NCBI GenBank assembly: GCA_964553135.1
Contig: CAZKJL010000001.1
Coordinates: 186,001 to 250,000, forward strand
DNA length: 64,000 nt
Origin: CAZKJL01 sp964553135
GTDB lineage: Bacteria > Patescibacteriota > Gracilibacteria > Peribacterales > Peribacteraceae
Direction of reading: 5' to 3'
Positions 7,945-15,878 of this stretch are shown piece by piece. Under the pieces are notes generated by a model. It saw only the letters and a program-made list of their open reading frames with translations, was not told the DNA's origin and made no database searches. Within the stretch, counting starts at the first letter, position 1. Each line of letters begins with the position of its first letter. Position numbers and translations under genes: made by a program.

Positions 7945-8541
7945 TTAGGCTCCCCGGCCGTACCACGGCAGGAGTTGCTTGTCGTCGTAGGTCAGGCCGT
8001 CACACAGTGCGGGCAGAACGTTCTCAAGCGGCGTCGCTTCGGCACGCTTCACGCCCAGTTCGTTTTGCTGATGCTCGATCAGCTCACCGATAAAAAATAG
8101 CTTTTCACTTTTCATTTTTAATTTTTCACTCGCCTCTGCGAGTGCGAGCAACGTCGCCTCGGGCCACGTTTTTTCGGATGGTCCGAAGCCACGGATAAAG
8201 AGCAGCTCCTTTTTCGTGGAATGCAGCCAGAGCGCGGCCTTCGGTGCACGCAGGTGCCAGATCTCCGAGAGATGTACGCCCGCGATGGGGATCTTCAGGC
8301 TCCAGGAGAGCGTGTTTGCGAGACTCAAGCCCACGCGCAGGCTCATGAAACCGCCGGGGCCCGTCGCGGCCACGATGCGGTCGGGTTTCGCGTTCGCCCA
8401 CATCGTTTCGAGGAGCGGCATGAGTTTCGATTCGTCGGTGTGATCGTCGATCTTGTGCAGAGCCACGACGTTGTTCCCCGTCACCAGAGCGACGGATTTT
8501 TCGTGCGATGCGAAGTCGAGGAATAGGGTCGTAGGCGTCAT
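7945..8541 (-). CDS. tsaB: TsaB, partner in tRNA threonylcarbamoyladenosine (t6A) synthesis
   Basis: About 198 residues with an ASKHA-fold N-terminus: LFLDFASHEKSVALV as the first phosphate loop and ATGPGGFMSLRVGLSLANTL (about 65-84), the TsaB/TsaD signature GPGxFTGLR with small changes. TsaB supports TsaD in making t6A on ANN-decoding tRNAs such as the tRNA-Thr in this window. It is a little shorter than E. coli TsaB (231). The start at 8541 begins the first beta-strand; longer frames upstream are low-complexity. TsaD is not in the window. Confidence 0.85.
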   Translation of the reverse strand: MTPTTLFLDFASHEKSVALVTGNNVVALHKIDDHTDESKLMPLLETMWANAKPDRIVAATGPGGFMSLRVGLSLANTLSWSLKIPIAGVHLSEIWHLRAPKAALWLHSTKKELLFIRGFGPSEKTWPEATLLALAEASEKLKMKSEKLFFIGELIEHQQNELGVKRAEATPLENVLPALCDGLTYDDKQLLPWYGRGA

Positions 8542-8578
8542 CGGAAGTATGGGCACAAGCGACAAGACATAAGATGTA

Positions 8579-8619
8579 AGATGGAAGATAGAAGAACTTA
8601 CGTCTTCTGTCTTCCATCT
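8579..8619. repeat. Long hairpin between tsaB and the glycosyltransferase
   Basis: A 17-nt arm (8579-8595) and its complement (8603-8619) pair with one mismatch around the loop ACTTACG. The left side repeats the word AAGATG/GAAGATAG. It ends 7 nt before the GTG start of the glycosyltransferase and could affect its translation or act as a spacer between divergent genes. Confidence 0.7.
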
Positions 8620-8626
8620 CCACCTC

Positions 8627-9475
8627 GTGCCGCGTCTTTCCGTCATCATCCCCACACACCTGCGCGCCGATCTTCTGGTCCAGTGCTTGCGGTGTCTCGA
8701 GCGGCAAACCGTCGCGGCCGACATCGAAGTGATCGTGGTCAGCGACATCAAAGATGAAAAGACGGCGGCACTTTTTGGTAACTCCGCTTGGCGCATGAAG
8801 ACGACGTACGTTCCAGTGGAACCGTGTCAGCAGGGCGTCGCACGCAACGCGGGCACGGCTCTGGCAAGCGCAGAAACGGTGATGTTCATCGGCGACGACA
8901 TCTTCCTCGCGCCCGATGCGTGCGCAGCGCATCTTGCCGCGCACGAGCGTTGCGAAGGTGCGGTGGCCGTCCTCGGGTTCACCACGTGGGACCCCGCGTG
9001 CGGCATCACGCCGGTCATGACGTGGCTCGAAACCTCGGGGTGGCAGTTCGGATACCCGATGATTTCTCCGTACGCGCACGGACTTCTCCCCGTCTCCATC
9101 CAACATAAATACTCGTACACGAGTCACATCAGCCTTCCGCTATCCGTAGCCAAAAAACACCCGTTTCGCACGGACGTACACCTGTACGGTTGGGAGGATA
9201 TCGAGTGGGGGATGCGGCTCAAAAACGCCGGTGTACGGTTGTGTTACGAACCGCATGCGCAGTCGCTTCACCACCACCACATCGATCTCGCGGATTCGCT
9301 CAAGCGCATGGAAACGCTCGGCCGCTCGGCCGTCCTCATCGCGGAAAAAGTTCCGGAGTTTGATCGCGTGCCACACGGATGGAAGCTCTTCGCCTATCGT
9401 CTTTTTGCATTCATGCCAACGATGGCGGGAAAGCATAGAAAGGCCTTTCTTGCAGGAATTGACAGTAAAATATGA
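8627..9475 (+). CDS. Family 2 glycosyltransferase
   Basis: This 282-residue GT-A enzyme begins LSVIIPTHLRADLLVQCL, the standard GT2 start. It has GVARNAGTALASAE (about 75-88) before the nucleotide-sugar metal motif, here MFIGDDIFLA, and a later GWEDIEWGMRLKNAG (about 195), the catalytic-base region of galactosyl/rhamnosyl-transferase-like GT2 enzymes. It probably adds a sugar to a cell-surface glycan. The sugar and acceptor cannot be told. The start is GTG, with no Shine-Dalgarno and a hairpin just upstream. Confidence 0.88.
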   Translation: MPRLSVIIPTHLRADLLVQCLRCLERQTVAADIEVIVVSDIKDEKTAALFGNSAWRMKTTYVPVEPCQQGVARNAGTALASAETVMFIGDDIFLAPDACAAHLAAHERCEGAVAVLGFTTWDPACGITPVMTWLETSGWQFGYPMISPYAHGLLPVSIQHKYSYTSHISLPLSVAKKHPFRTDVHLYGWEDIEWGMRLKNAGVRLCYEPHAQSLHHHHIDLADSLKRMETLGRSAVLIAEKVPEFDRVPHGWKLFAYRLFAFMPTMAGKHRKAFLAGIDSKI

Positions 9476-9495
9476 TATGTTAATGTAGCTCAACT

Positions 9496-9846
9496 ATGAA
9501 CGTCACTCATTCGGATTCAGGGTCGCATTCTCTCGGCCCCATCGTGCCCTCGAGTCTCGTGAGCACCGTCCTTCATGTCACTCCCAAGCCCGACGTCAAA
9601 ATTATTCAGAATTTGGGTATTTTCATCGCTCGCACCTTGGCCGATAAAACCGGGGTGGCCAAAGCGCGTGAATTGAACGTTCAATTGGGCCCGGATGAAG
9701 TGTTCACCGTTCAGCTCAATGACATTACATGGGAGATGCGCAACGCATGTGTCGCTGCGTTGAGAGAAGATGGTTATGGCGTGACTGACATCCCCCATTT
9801 TAAAGTCGTGACCGATGAAGAGGGCGAACAAGAGGAAGTCGCGTAA
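9496..9846 (+). CDS. Hypothetical protein
   Basis: This 116-residue soluble protein has an N-terminal low-complexity Ser/His stretch, then a compact alpha/beta region (VKIIQNLGIFIARTLADKTG, DEVFTVQLNDITWEMRNAC) and an acidic end (TDEEGEQEEVA). It is not recognised. It starts 20 nt after the glycosyltransferase stop and precedes nusA, which has its own promoter. The upstream sequence is AT-rich with a TTGACA at about 9460. Confidence 0.7.
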   Translation: MNVTHSDSGSHSLGPIVPSSLVSTVLHVTPKPDVKIIQNLGIFIARTLADKTGVAKARELNVQLGPDEVFTVQLNDITWEMRNACVAALREDGYGVTDIPHFKVVTDEEGEQEEVA

Positions 9847-9879
9847 GTATATTGGATAACATTTTATAATTTGTGTAAA

Positions 9880-9909
9880 TTGCCACGAAAGCGCATTTCG
9901 TGATATGAT
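9880..9909 (+). promoter_or_regulatory. Sigma-70-type promoter of nusA
   Basis: TTGCCA (9880-9885), an 18-bp spacer and TATGAT (9904-9909). A second TATAAT at 9865-9870 has no matching -35. The promoter leaves a leader of about 70 nt before the nusA ATG, with a short dyad GTGGGTTTCCCAC (about 9959-9971). Confidence 0.65.
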
Positions 9910-9985
9910 TAGCAGACAGAATCTAATTTCAGATTTCACTGTCCTCAGTACGAGGACGGTGGGTTTCCCACTTCCCCAAAACGCC

Positions 9986-11266
9986 ATGCGCGCCTCATTT
10001 ATTGCCGCAATCAACCAGCTCTGCGCCGAGCGCAACGTCAAACCCGAGGATGTTCTCGAGGCCGTGCGTCAAGCCATCGCCACCGCTTACCGCAAGGACT
10101 TCGGCAATAAGGAGCAGGAGATCCGCGTCGTCCTTCGCGAGGACCAGGACATGCCGTCCGTACTTCTCATCAAGGAAGTCGTCGATGAGGTCCTCAACGA
10201 GAACTTCGAAATCAGCCTGAAGGACGCGCAGCGCGTGAAGCCCGATGCCGAGGTCGGTGACGAAATCGAAATCGACGTGACGCCGATGGGCTACGGTCGC
10301 ATCGCCGCACAGTCCGCCAAGCAGGTCATCATCCAGAAGTTGCAGGAGTCCGAGAAGCAATCTCTCTTCGAGATGTTCAAGGATCGTGAGAACGAACTCC
10401 TCACCACCACGGTCACGAAAGTGGAGCCCAACTGGGTGACGCTCGAGGTGGAAGGCATGACCGTCTCGCTTCCGTGGAAGGAGCAGATCCCGGGCGAGCA
10501 CTACTACACGGGCAAGCGCATCCGCGTGTACCTCGACAAGGTCGAGCTCACGGGCAAAGGTCCGCAGCTCCGCATTTCCCGCACGCACCCCAACCTCGTC
10601 AAAAAGCTCTTGGAGCTCGAAATTCCGGAAATCCGCAACGGTGACGTGCTTCTCATGGCCATCGCCCGCGATGCCGGCATGCGCAGCAAAGTCGCCGTGA
10701 AGAGCAACGACCCGCGCATCGACCCCATCGGTGCTTGCGTCGGACAGAAAGGAGTCCGCATCCAGGCCGTCATGGAAGAGATCAACGGCGAACGCGTGGA
10801 CATGATCGAGTGGTCCGATGATCCGATCAAACTCATCTCCACCGCCCTCCAGCCCGCATCCATCTCCGCCGTCATCATCGTCAACGGTGAGACGCACGAG
10901 GACGCCGAGGGACGCTTGGTGAAGAAGCGCGCCGCCGTGTTCGTGGAAGAGGCGCAGCGCCCCATGGCCATCGGCAAGAAGGGCCAGAACATCCGCCTTG
11001 CAACGCAGCTCTCCGGATTCGAGCTCGACATGTACAACTACGAAGAGCTCCCGGCCTTCAAGGCCAAGCTCGCCGAACTGAAGGGCGAGGATGTACAGGT
11101 CGTTCTGTTGAATGAGGCCGCCACCGCCGAGGGCGAGGCCGCAGCCGAGGAAGCCAAGCCGACCGAAGAGGCGAAAGAAGAGAAGCCCAAGAAGGCCAAG
11201 AAAGAAAAGGCCGAGAAAGCCGAGGACAAGCCCGAGGCAAAAGAAGAAGAGAAGAAAGCCGAGTAA
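9986..11266 (+). CDS. nusA: NusA transcription elongation/termination factor
   Basis: About 426 residues in the usual order: N-terminal RNA-polymerase-binding domain (MRASFIAAINQLCAERNV to about 125), S1 domain (about 130-200), KH1 (DPIGACVGQKGVRIQAVMEE) and KH2 (AIGKKGQNIRLATQLSG), then a 70-residue Lys/Glu/Ala tail unlike the acidic repeats of E. coli NusA. It modulates pausing, termination and antitermination. I place the start at 9986 because the upstream ATG at 9905 lies inside the -10 box. Usual partners (rimP, infB) are not next to it. Confidence 0.95.
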   Translation: MRASFIAAINQLCAERNVKPEDVLEAVRQAIATAYRKDFGNKEQEIRVVLREDQDMPSVLLIKEVVDEVLNENFEISLKDAQRVKPDAEVGDEIEIDVTPMGYGRIAAQSAKQVIIQKLQESEKQSLFEMFKDRENELLTTTVTKVEPNWVTLEVEGMTVSLPWKEQIPGEHYYTGKRIRVYLDKVELTGKGPQLRISRTHPNLVKKLLELEIPEIRNGDVLLMAIARDAGMRSKVAVKSNDPRIDPIGACVGQKGVRIQAVMEEINGERVDMIEWSDDPIKLISTALQPASISAVIIVNGETHEDAEGRLVKKRAAVFVEEAQRPMAIGKKGQNIRLATQLSGFELDMYNYEELPAFKAKLAELKGEDVQVVLLNEAATAEGEAAAEEAKPTEEAKEEKPKKAKKEKAEKAEDKPEAKEEEKKAE

Positions 11267-11290
11267 TCGCTCCCGTTCGAGCGCACAAGA

Positions 11291-11313
11291 GGGGCCCGCA
11301 AGGGTCCCTTTTT
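11291..11313 (+). terminator. Terminator of nusA
   Basis: GGGGCCC-GCAA-GGGTCCC forms a 7-bp stem (one G-U pair) followed by TTTTT, 25 nt after the nusA stop. Confidence 0.9.
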
Positions 11314-11351
11314 CGTGTCCCCGCTCCCGTTTGCAGGTAAGGTATCGGCAC

Positions 11352-13658
11352 ATGCGTTTGCCTTCTCTCCGACTGCTGGTCCTGGACACCGAAACCACGG
11401 GCTTCGTGCCCAAGGTCCATCGTGTCATGGAAATCGCCTGCGCGAGCGTCGATAAAGGGAAGGTACAAAGCGAGTACGACCAGCTGCTCAGTCTGCCCGA
11501 GGGCTGTGACATTCCGGCCGCGGTGCAGATGCTCACGCGCATCACACCGAAAGACATCGAGGGACAGCCGACGTTCGAGGACATTCAACCCACGCTCGAA
11601 AAGCTCCTCACCGATGACACCGTCATCGTGGGACAGAACGTGAAGTTCGACCTCGGTATGCTCCGCGGCGAAGGGTGGGATCTCACCGAGCGTCCGTGGA
11701 TCGATACGGCGATGCTCGCGTCCATCGTGTTTCCGGAGCTCGCGAGTTACTCGCTCGGGTACGTGAGCAAAGCGCTTTCGCTCACGCACGATCCGCCGCA
11801 CCGCGCGCTCGGCGACGTGCGCGCCACGGTCGAGCTGCTTTCCAAGTGCTACGAACGCCTCACGCAACTTCCCGCGGACGACATTGCCGAAATCATTCGC
11901 CTCTCCGAGCGAGGCCCCGAGGGCTACAAGCGCTTCTTCGCGGCGGTCGCATCGGCAAGCTCCAAGCGTCCCTCGTGGCTCAAAGCACCAGCTGCAAAGA
12001 GCATCGGCAAGATCGCACCCGTCGTGTTGCCGCCTCCCGCGCTCGGGACGGTGCACTTGGCCGAAGAGCCCATCGACCCCGCGTTCACGCCATCCGTCAT
12101 CGCCGGACTCAAGGGCCCGACGTGGCTCGCCGTGAAAAATATCGAAGCAGCCGCCGAACGTTCGGCGCTTCCCAAGGACGTCACCGTCATCTACCCGCCG
12201 GAGTTCGTGCTGAGCATCGATTCGGTGAAAAAATTGCTGGAACAAAAGGCATTCACCGCCGATGAACTCACGACGGTCATCAAGTTGTACCTTTACGAAC
12301 CCGCGGTGCGCGCCGACATGCCGATTCACGGCGAGGAATACGCCGTGTTCTCCGGCAAGCTCGGTTGCCAAGCCGAGAGCCCCGAGTACAAGGCGCTCCG
12401 TGCCAAGGCCGACAAGGGCCCCGCCGTCATCAGTCATCAGCATCTGCTCTCCATCTGCGCGCCCGAGTTTCCGGTACCGCTCCCCGAAGATTTGTCGCTC
12501 CTCATCGACGATGCGTCGATGCTCGAAGACACCGCCACGAGCGCTTTTGCCTGGTTCTGCACCATCAGCAGTTTGCGTGCCGCATCGCAGGGAAACGCGG
12601 TTCTCACGAAGTGCGTGGATCTCATCGAACTGTGGGCCGAACGCGTGCGCAATGAAATGGATCTGCGCTACTTGGCGCCGTCGGATTTGGAAGCGCGCGA
12701 GTGCATCGAACTGAAGCGCGTCATCGATACCGTGCTCGAGAGCGACTTGCCCGACCAGGCCAGACTTCCGCTCAACCACTTGCTTCTGATCTTGAACCGC
12801 GACAATTTGGCAGGACGCATTTCGTGGATCGAATCCATGATGGACGGCAGCAAGATGATCAAGTCGGTGCCCGAGGACATCGCGGCCCTTCTCCACGATC
12901 GCTTGTATTCCGCAACGCACACCACGCTCCTCATTCCGCCGGGGAGCGGCGACAAGCTTGCCGCCATCGTTCCGTCCGGTACGTCGAGCGAGGTCATCAA
13001 GGCGCCCGCCGCATCCGATGGAGCACTCACGCTCTCCATGCCCGTCGGTGTGAATCTGGAAGCCGTGTTCCAGGAGTGCACGGGCAAGATGATCGTGCTC
13101 GTTTCGAGCAAACGCACCATCGAAGATTTGTACGTGAAGCATGCCATGCGTGCCGAAGAGATCGGTGTGACGCTGCTGTGCCAAGGCTTCAACGGGGGAC
13201 AGAGCCGCATGCAGGCCGAGTTCGCGCAGGCCAAGGAGCCTGCGGTCATGGTGATGACGCCGTGGACGTTCGAGGGCGTGGATCTTCCGTCCCAGTCCGT
13301 GGATCGGCTGGTGCTCCAGGTGATGCCATTCGATCATCCGTCACACCCCGTGGTCAGCCGCCGCGCGCAGCGGTGCAAGGATCCGTTCAACGATTATTCG
13401 ATTCCGCGCCTGAAGCACCGCATCTTCCGTCTCATCCGCACGTTCCGGAAGCATGCCAAGAAGGGCGCACATATCGATATTTTGGATGAGCGGCTCCGCA
13501 CCAAGCAGTACGGCAAAGACGTGGCGAAATACTTGGAGTCGTTGCTGCCCACGTTCCGCGAAACGGCGAAGCCCGTTACGGTAAAAAAAGAAGCGCCGAA
13601 GAAAGAGGCTGCCCCGAAAAAATCCAAGAAGAGCGACGCGCAGATGCCGCTTTTGTAA
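11352..13658 (+). CDS. DnaQ-type 3'-5' exonuclease fused to a degenerate DinG-like helicase
   Basis: About 768 residues. The first 170 form a DEDDh exonuclease: LVLDTETTGF, GQNVKFDLGML and HRALGDVRAT supply the acidic and His ligands. The rest matches the layout of DinG-type XPD-like helicases fused to exonucleases in Firmicutes, with a DEAH-position LLIDDASMLED, a motif near VMTPWTFEGVDLPSQSVDRLVLQ and the end GAHIDILDERLRTKQYG. I find no Walker A GxGKT, and the RQGxGRLIR motif is worn to HRIFRLIR, so helicase ATPase activity is doubtful. A Lys/Ala tail follows. Confidence 0.82.
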   Translation: MRLPSLRLLVLDTETTGFVPKVHRVMEIACASVDKGKVQSEYDQLLSLPEGCDIPAAVQMLTRITPKDIEGQPTFEDIQPTLEKLLTDDTVIVGQNVKFDLGMLRGEGWDLTERPWIDTAMLASIVFPELASYSLGYVSKALSLTHDPPHRALGDVRATVELLSKCYERLTQLPADDIAEIIRLSERGPEGYKRFFAAVASASSKRPSWLKAPAAKSIGKIAPVVLPPPALGTVHLAEEPIDPAFTPSVIAGLKGPTWLAVKNIEAAAERSALPKDVTVIYPPEFVLSIDSVKKLLEQKAFTADELTTVIKLYLYEPAVRADMPIHGEEYAVFSGKLGCQAESPEYKALRAKADKGPAVISHQHLLSICAPEFPVPLPEDLSLLIDDASMLEDTATSAFAWFCTISSLRAASQGNAVLTKCVDLIELWAERVRNEMDLRYLAPSDLEARECIELKRVIDTVLESDLPDQARLPLNHLLLILNRDNLAGRISWIESMMDGSKMIKSVPEDIAALLHDRLYSATHTTLLIPPGSGDKLAAIVPSGTSSEVIKAPAASDGALTLSMPVGVNLEAVFQECTGKMIVLVSSKRTIEDLYVKHAMRAEEIGVTLLCQGFNGGQSRMQAEFAQAKEPAVMVMTPWTFEGVDLPSQSVDRLVLQVMPFDHPSHPVVSRRAQRCKDPFNDYSIPRLKHRIFRLIRTFRKHAKKGAHIDILDERLRTKQYGKDVAKYLESLLPTFRETAKPVTVKKEAPKKEAAPKKSKKSDAQMPLL

Positions 13659-13718
13659 GAGGAATACAAAGAATGCAAGGACTCCAAAGAGTGCAAGGAT
13701 CCTCGTACTCATTCATTC
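13659..13718. repeat. Low-complexity convergent spacer
   Basis: The gap between the exonuclease/helicase stop and the sugar-transferase stop consists of words such as GAATGCAAGGACTCC and AAAGAGTGCAAGGA, with a partial dyad to CATTCATTCTT. The same words occur at 2619-2670, also between convergent genes. Confidence 0.5.
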
Positions 13719-15113
13719 TTAGTCGGCGCCTTTCCCGAATAAAACCACAAAGATGGTTCTCCATAAGATCCACAAGTCGAGCCCGAACGACCAATCTTCG
13801 ACATAACGCATATCCAGGCGCATCTCTTCGTTGAAGGACAAGTCCGATCGGCCTGAGATTTGAGCGAGTCCCGTGGCGCCCGGGCGCACCGTGAATACCC
13901 TCCGTTCTGCTTCGGAGTACTTGGCGACTTCCTCTGGCAAATGCGGACGCGGACCCACGAGCGAGAGATGTCCGGCGATGACGTTGAAGAGTTGCGGCAA
14001 CTCATCGATGCTCAGGCGCCTCAGGATTTTTCCGATGGGCGTCACGCGCGGATCGTTCTTGATTTTGAAGAGCGGACCATCGGTCCGGTGGCTCATGTGA
14101 GCGACCTCGTGTTTTTTGGCATCGGCGTCCCGGCACATGGTGCGGAACTTGATGAGCGGAATGCTCTTTCTGCCGAACTGCCCCACACGCTTGCTCACGT
14201 AGAAGACGGGCAGCCCGCACGTCACGAGAATCACGAGTGCGGTGAGCAGGAGAATCGGGCTCAGGAGAAGCAGAAGCATCGTCCCGAAGAACGCGTCGGC
14301 CATGCGTTTCCAGACTCTACCCCAACCGTCGAGCGGTGTCGGTTCAAAGCGGAGAATGGGCACGAGCCCCAGGTGCCCGATGGAGAGCTGATGCGGCACG
14401 TCGGTGAAGACCGGCGGCACGTACGCGTAGCCGATTTGCCTGCTGCGGCAGTATTCGATGAGCCTGCGCGCATCGTCGCCCACGGGGTTCGGATCGGTGT
14501 GGAGCACGAGGTCGAGCGGTTCTTTTTCATGGCGTACACCGACATCGTTGCTCGCGTTCACGTGTCCCAGATATTTGTACCGAACGTCGGTCTCCAGTTC
14601 GCGGTACACGCTCTGCGGAAGCGGGGACGTGCCGCAGGAGAGCACGGTGCGGATGCCCACGCCGCAGCGAAGGAACATGCGTTGCACGAGAATCATGCAC
14701 GTGCGCAGCGCGAGCGCGAAGAGCGTGATGAGCAGCGTGGATTGTGCGAGGAGCACGCGCGAGAAGAAGAGCTGACGCTGGACGAGGAAGAACCATGCCA
14801 TGACGAGCGCCACCCAGAGTGCCGAGGCCAGCACCGTGCGTCCCACTTCGCGCCACGGACCGAGCGTGGACTTGAGCGAATAGAGTCCCAGTGCCGCGGC
14901 GATGACGACGTATCCGCCGACGGCGGGCAGTGCGAAGTTCGTGATGTAGTAGTCGAAGGTGGGAAGCGTTCCCGGTGCTGCGAGCAGCTGCACATTGGGG
15001 AGCAGGTCGATGCTGGCGCTTCTGAGCCAGTACGAGAGAACGAGTGCCGCAAACACGGCGAACGCATCCAAGGGAATACGCAGGATGCCGAAGAGGATCT
15101 CGGAGCGCTTCAT
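13719..15113 (-). CDS. Polyprenyl-phosphate sugar-1-phosphate transferase (WbaP/WcaJ-like)
   Basis: About 464 residues. Four to five membrane helices lie in the first 150, then a Rossmann-like middle, then a membrane hairpin (about 265-295) and the catalytic bacterial sugar-transferase domain: VSKRVGQFGRKSIPLIKFRTM, LRRLSIDELPQLFNVIAG, HLSLVGPRPHLPEEVAKY and RPGATGLAQISGRSDLS. It starts glycan synthesis by moving a sugar-1-phosphate onto undecaprenyl phosphate at the inner membrane. A TAAACT box 7 nt before the ATG suggests a leaderless mRNA. The GT at 8627 may act in the same pathway. Confidence 0.93.
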   Translation of the reverse strand: MKRSEILFGILRIPLDAFAVFAALVLSYWLRSASIDLLPNVQLLAAPGTLPTFDYYITNFALPAVGGYVVIAAALGLYSLKSTLGPWREVGRTVLASALWVALVMAWFFLVQRQLFFSRVLLAQSTLLITLFALALRTCMILVQRMFLRCGVGIRTVLSCGTSPLPQSVYRELETDVRYKYLGHVNASNDVGVRHEKEPLDLVLHTDPNPVGDDARRLIEYCRSRQIGYAYVPPVFTDVPHQLSIGHLGLVPILRFEPTPLDGWGRVWKRMADAFFGTMLLLLLSPILLLTALVILVTCGLPVFYVSKRVGQFGRKSIPLIKFRTMCRDADAKKHEVAHMSHRTDGPLFKIKNDPRVTPIGKILRRLSIDELPQLFNVIAGHLSLVGPRPHLPEEVAKYSEAERRVFTVRPGATGLAQISGRSDLSFNEEMRLDMRYVEDWSFGLDLWILWRTIFVVLFGKGAD

Positions 15114-15193
15114 GGGAGGCAGTTTATACCAAGAAGTGGGGTTTTGTGAGGTTTTTGAGCGTCTTAAGAGAATGCAATCCCTCTTCGAAGTAA

Positions 15194-15218
15194 CAAAAAA
15201 GACCGAACGCTTTGTTCG
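15194..15218 (-). terminator. Terminator of RNase P RNA
   Basis: On the minus strand CGAAC-AAAGC-GTTCG forms a 5-bp stem followed by GTCTTTTTT, just beyond the 3' side of the RNase P P1 helix. Confidence 0.75.
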
Positions 15219-15227
15219 ATCCGCTTT

Positions 15228-15632
15228 GTTCCCGCTCCTTCATACGCCGGATTCTGTACGACCGTGAGGCCGTGATGATCATCTCTCTAGCCCGCCGATT
15301 GCTCGGCGGATCGGTCCTCCATCCATCCTTTCGGACTTCCGGAAGATAGTTAGCGGAGGGGCAACCGGTCCCGTGGAACCATGGGAGATTCCAGCCGCCC
15401 AATTCCTCCTTGCAGTACCTAGAGTTTGCCATGATGCCCCGGATTACCCGGGGCCAACCCCGTCGATAGGGGACGTTTCACTCTCCTTGCGGAGCATCGT
15501 CACTGTGGCACTGGTCCGCACGCGGTCTTTGGATATACACCGTGTGGGCGGTCGTTAACCGCTAGGCGTTCCGGTACTGTCCGGACGTTCCTCTCAGACT
15601 TGCGTCCGAGCGATCATCGAAAGAGCAGGAAG
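15228..15632 (-). ncRNA. rnpB: RNase P RNA, bacterial type A
   Basis: Read on the minus strand the RNA contains the universal GAGGAACGTCCGGAC (P4 5' side) and ACAGAATCCGGC (P4/P2 3' side), the ACAGTGACGATGCTCCG and GGCAAACTC core elements, and GAGAGATGATCATC before the end. P1 is formed by TTCCTGCTCTTTC at the 5' end and GAAGGAGCGGGAA at the 3' end (13 bp with G-U pairs), which sets both ends. Its length of about 405 nt is normal. It processes tRNA 5' ends. No rnpA is visible, even beside rpmH. Confidence 0.95.
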
Positions 15633-15636
15633 CCCC

Positions 15637-15665
15637 ATTATGCGCTTTCTGCTGCGGTTTGGCAA
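15637..15665 (-). promoter_or_regulatory. Promoter of RNase P RNA
   Basis: On the minus strand TTGCCA, a 17-bp spacer and CATAAT. The predicted start (about 15630) coincides with the P1 5' strand. Confidence 0.8.
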
Positions 15666-15725
15666 GATACAGTCGTGTGAAAACCCAGTTCACGATAAGA
15701 TCAGCCCGTTCTTTGGTTTTTGTTC

Positions 15726-15742
15726 GCCGCTGTAGCTCAGTG
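15726..15742 (+). pseudogene. Detached 17-nt copy of the tRNA-Thr 5' end
   Basis: GCCGCTGTAGCTCAGTG matches the first 17 nt of the working tRNA-Thr (15803) at 16 of 17 positions; the difference is tRNA position 7 (G here, T in the working copy). It is followed by CCCA, a GC-rich palindrome and a 39-nt tail, then the full tRNA. The layout is the same as in front of yebC. Confidence 0.65.
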
Positions 15743-15746
15743 CCCA

Positions 15747-15763
15747 GCTCCCCGTAGGGGAGC
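15747..15763. repeat. Palindromic element between detached and working tRNA-Thr ends
   Basis: GCTCCCC-GTA-GGGGAGC is a perfect 7-bp stem with a 3-nt loop. It differs in sequence from the CCCTTCGAC family but occupies the same position relative to the duplicated gene end. Confidence 0.75.
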
Positions 15764-15802
15764 GTGATAGAAAGGGTCCAGCAAACTCGGTGATTACCAC
15801 AC

Positions 15803-15877
15803 GCCGCTTTAGCTCAGTGGTAGAGCAACGCACTTGTAATGCGTGGGTCGTCGGTTCAAATCCGACAAGCGGCTCCA
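15803..15877 (+). tRNA. tRNA-Thr (anticodon TGT), CCA encoded
   Basis: The acceptor stem GCCGCTT pairs with AAGCGGC. The D-arm is GCTCAGTGGTAGAGC, the anticodon stem is ACGCA/TGCGT with loop CTTGTAA (anticodon TGT at 15835-15837), and the T-arm is GTCGGTTCAAATCCGAC. The discriminator is T, and CCA is encoded at 15875-15877. It reads ACA and other ACN codons. It is the only complete tRNA in the window and ends one base from the stop codon of the convergent fur-like gene. Confidence 0.97.
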
Positions 15878-15878
15878 T

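Noticed and set aside
9995..11584. 529-codon minus-strand frame opposite nusA
   Set aside because: Antisense of a GC-rich conserved gene; rich in Leu/Gly/Asp with no domain, while NusA S1 and KH motifs are clear on the plus strand.
15726..15802. A second complete tRNA upstream of tRNA-Thr
   Set aside because: Only the first 17 nt resemble a tRNA; no anticodon arm, T-arm or matching 3' acceptor strand can be drawn.
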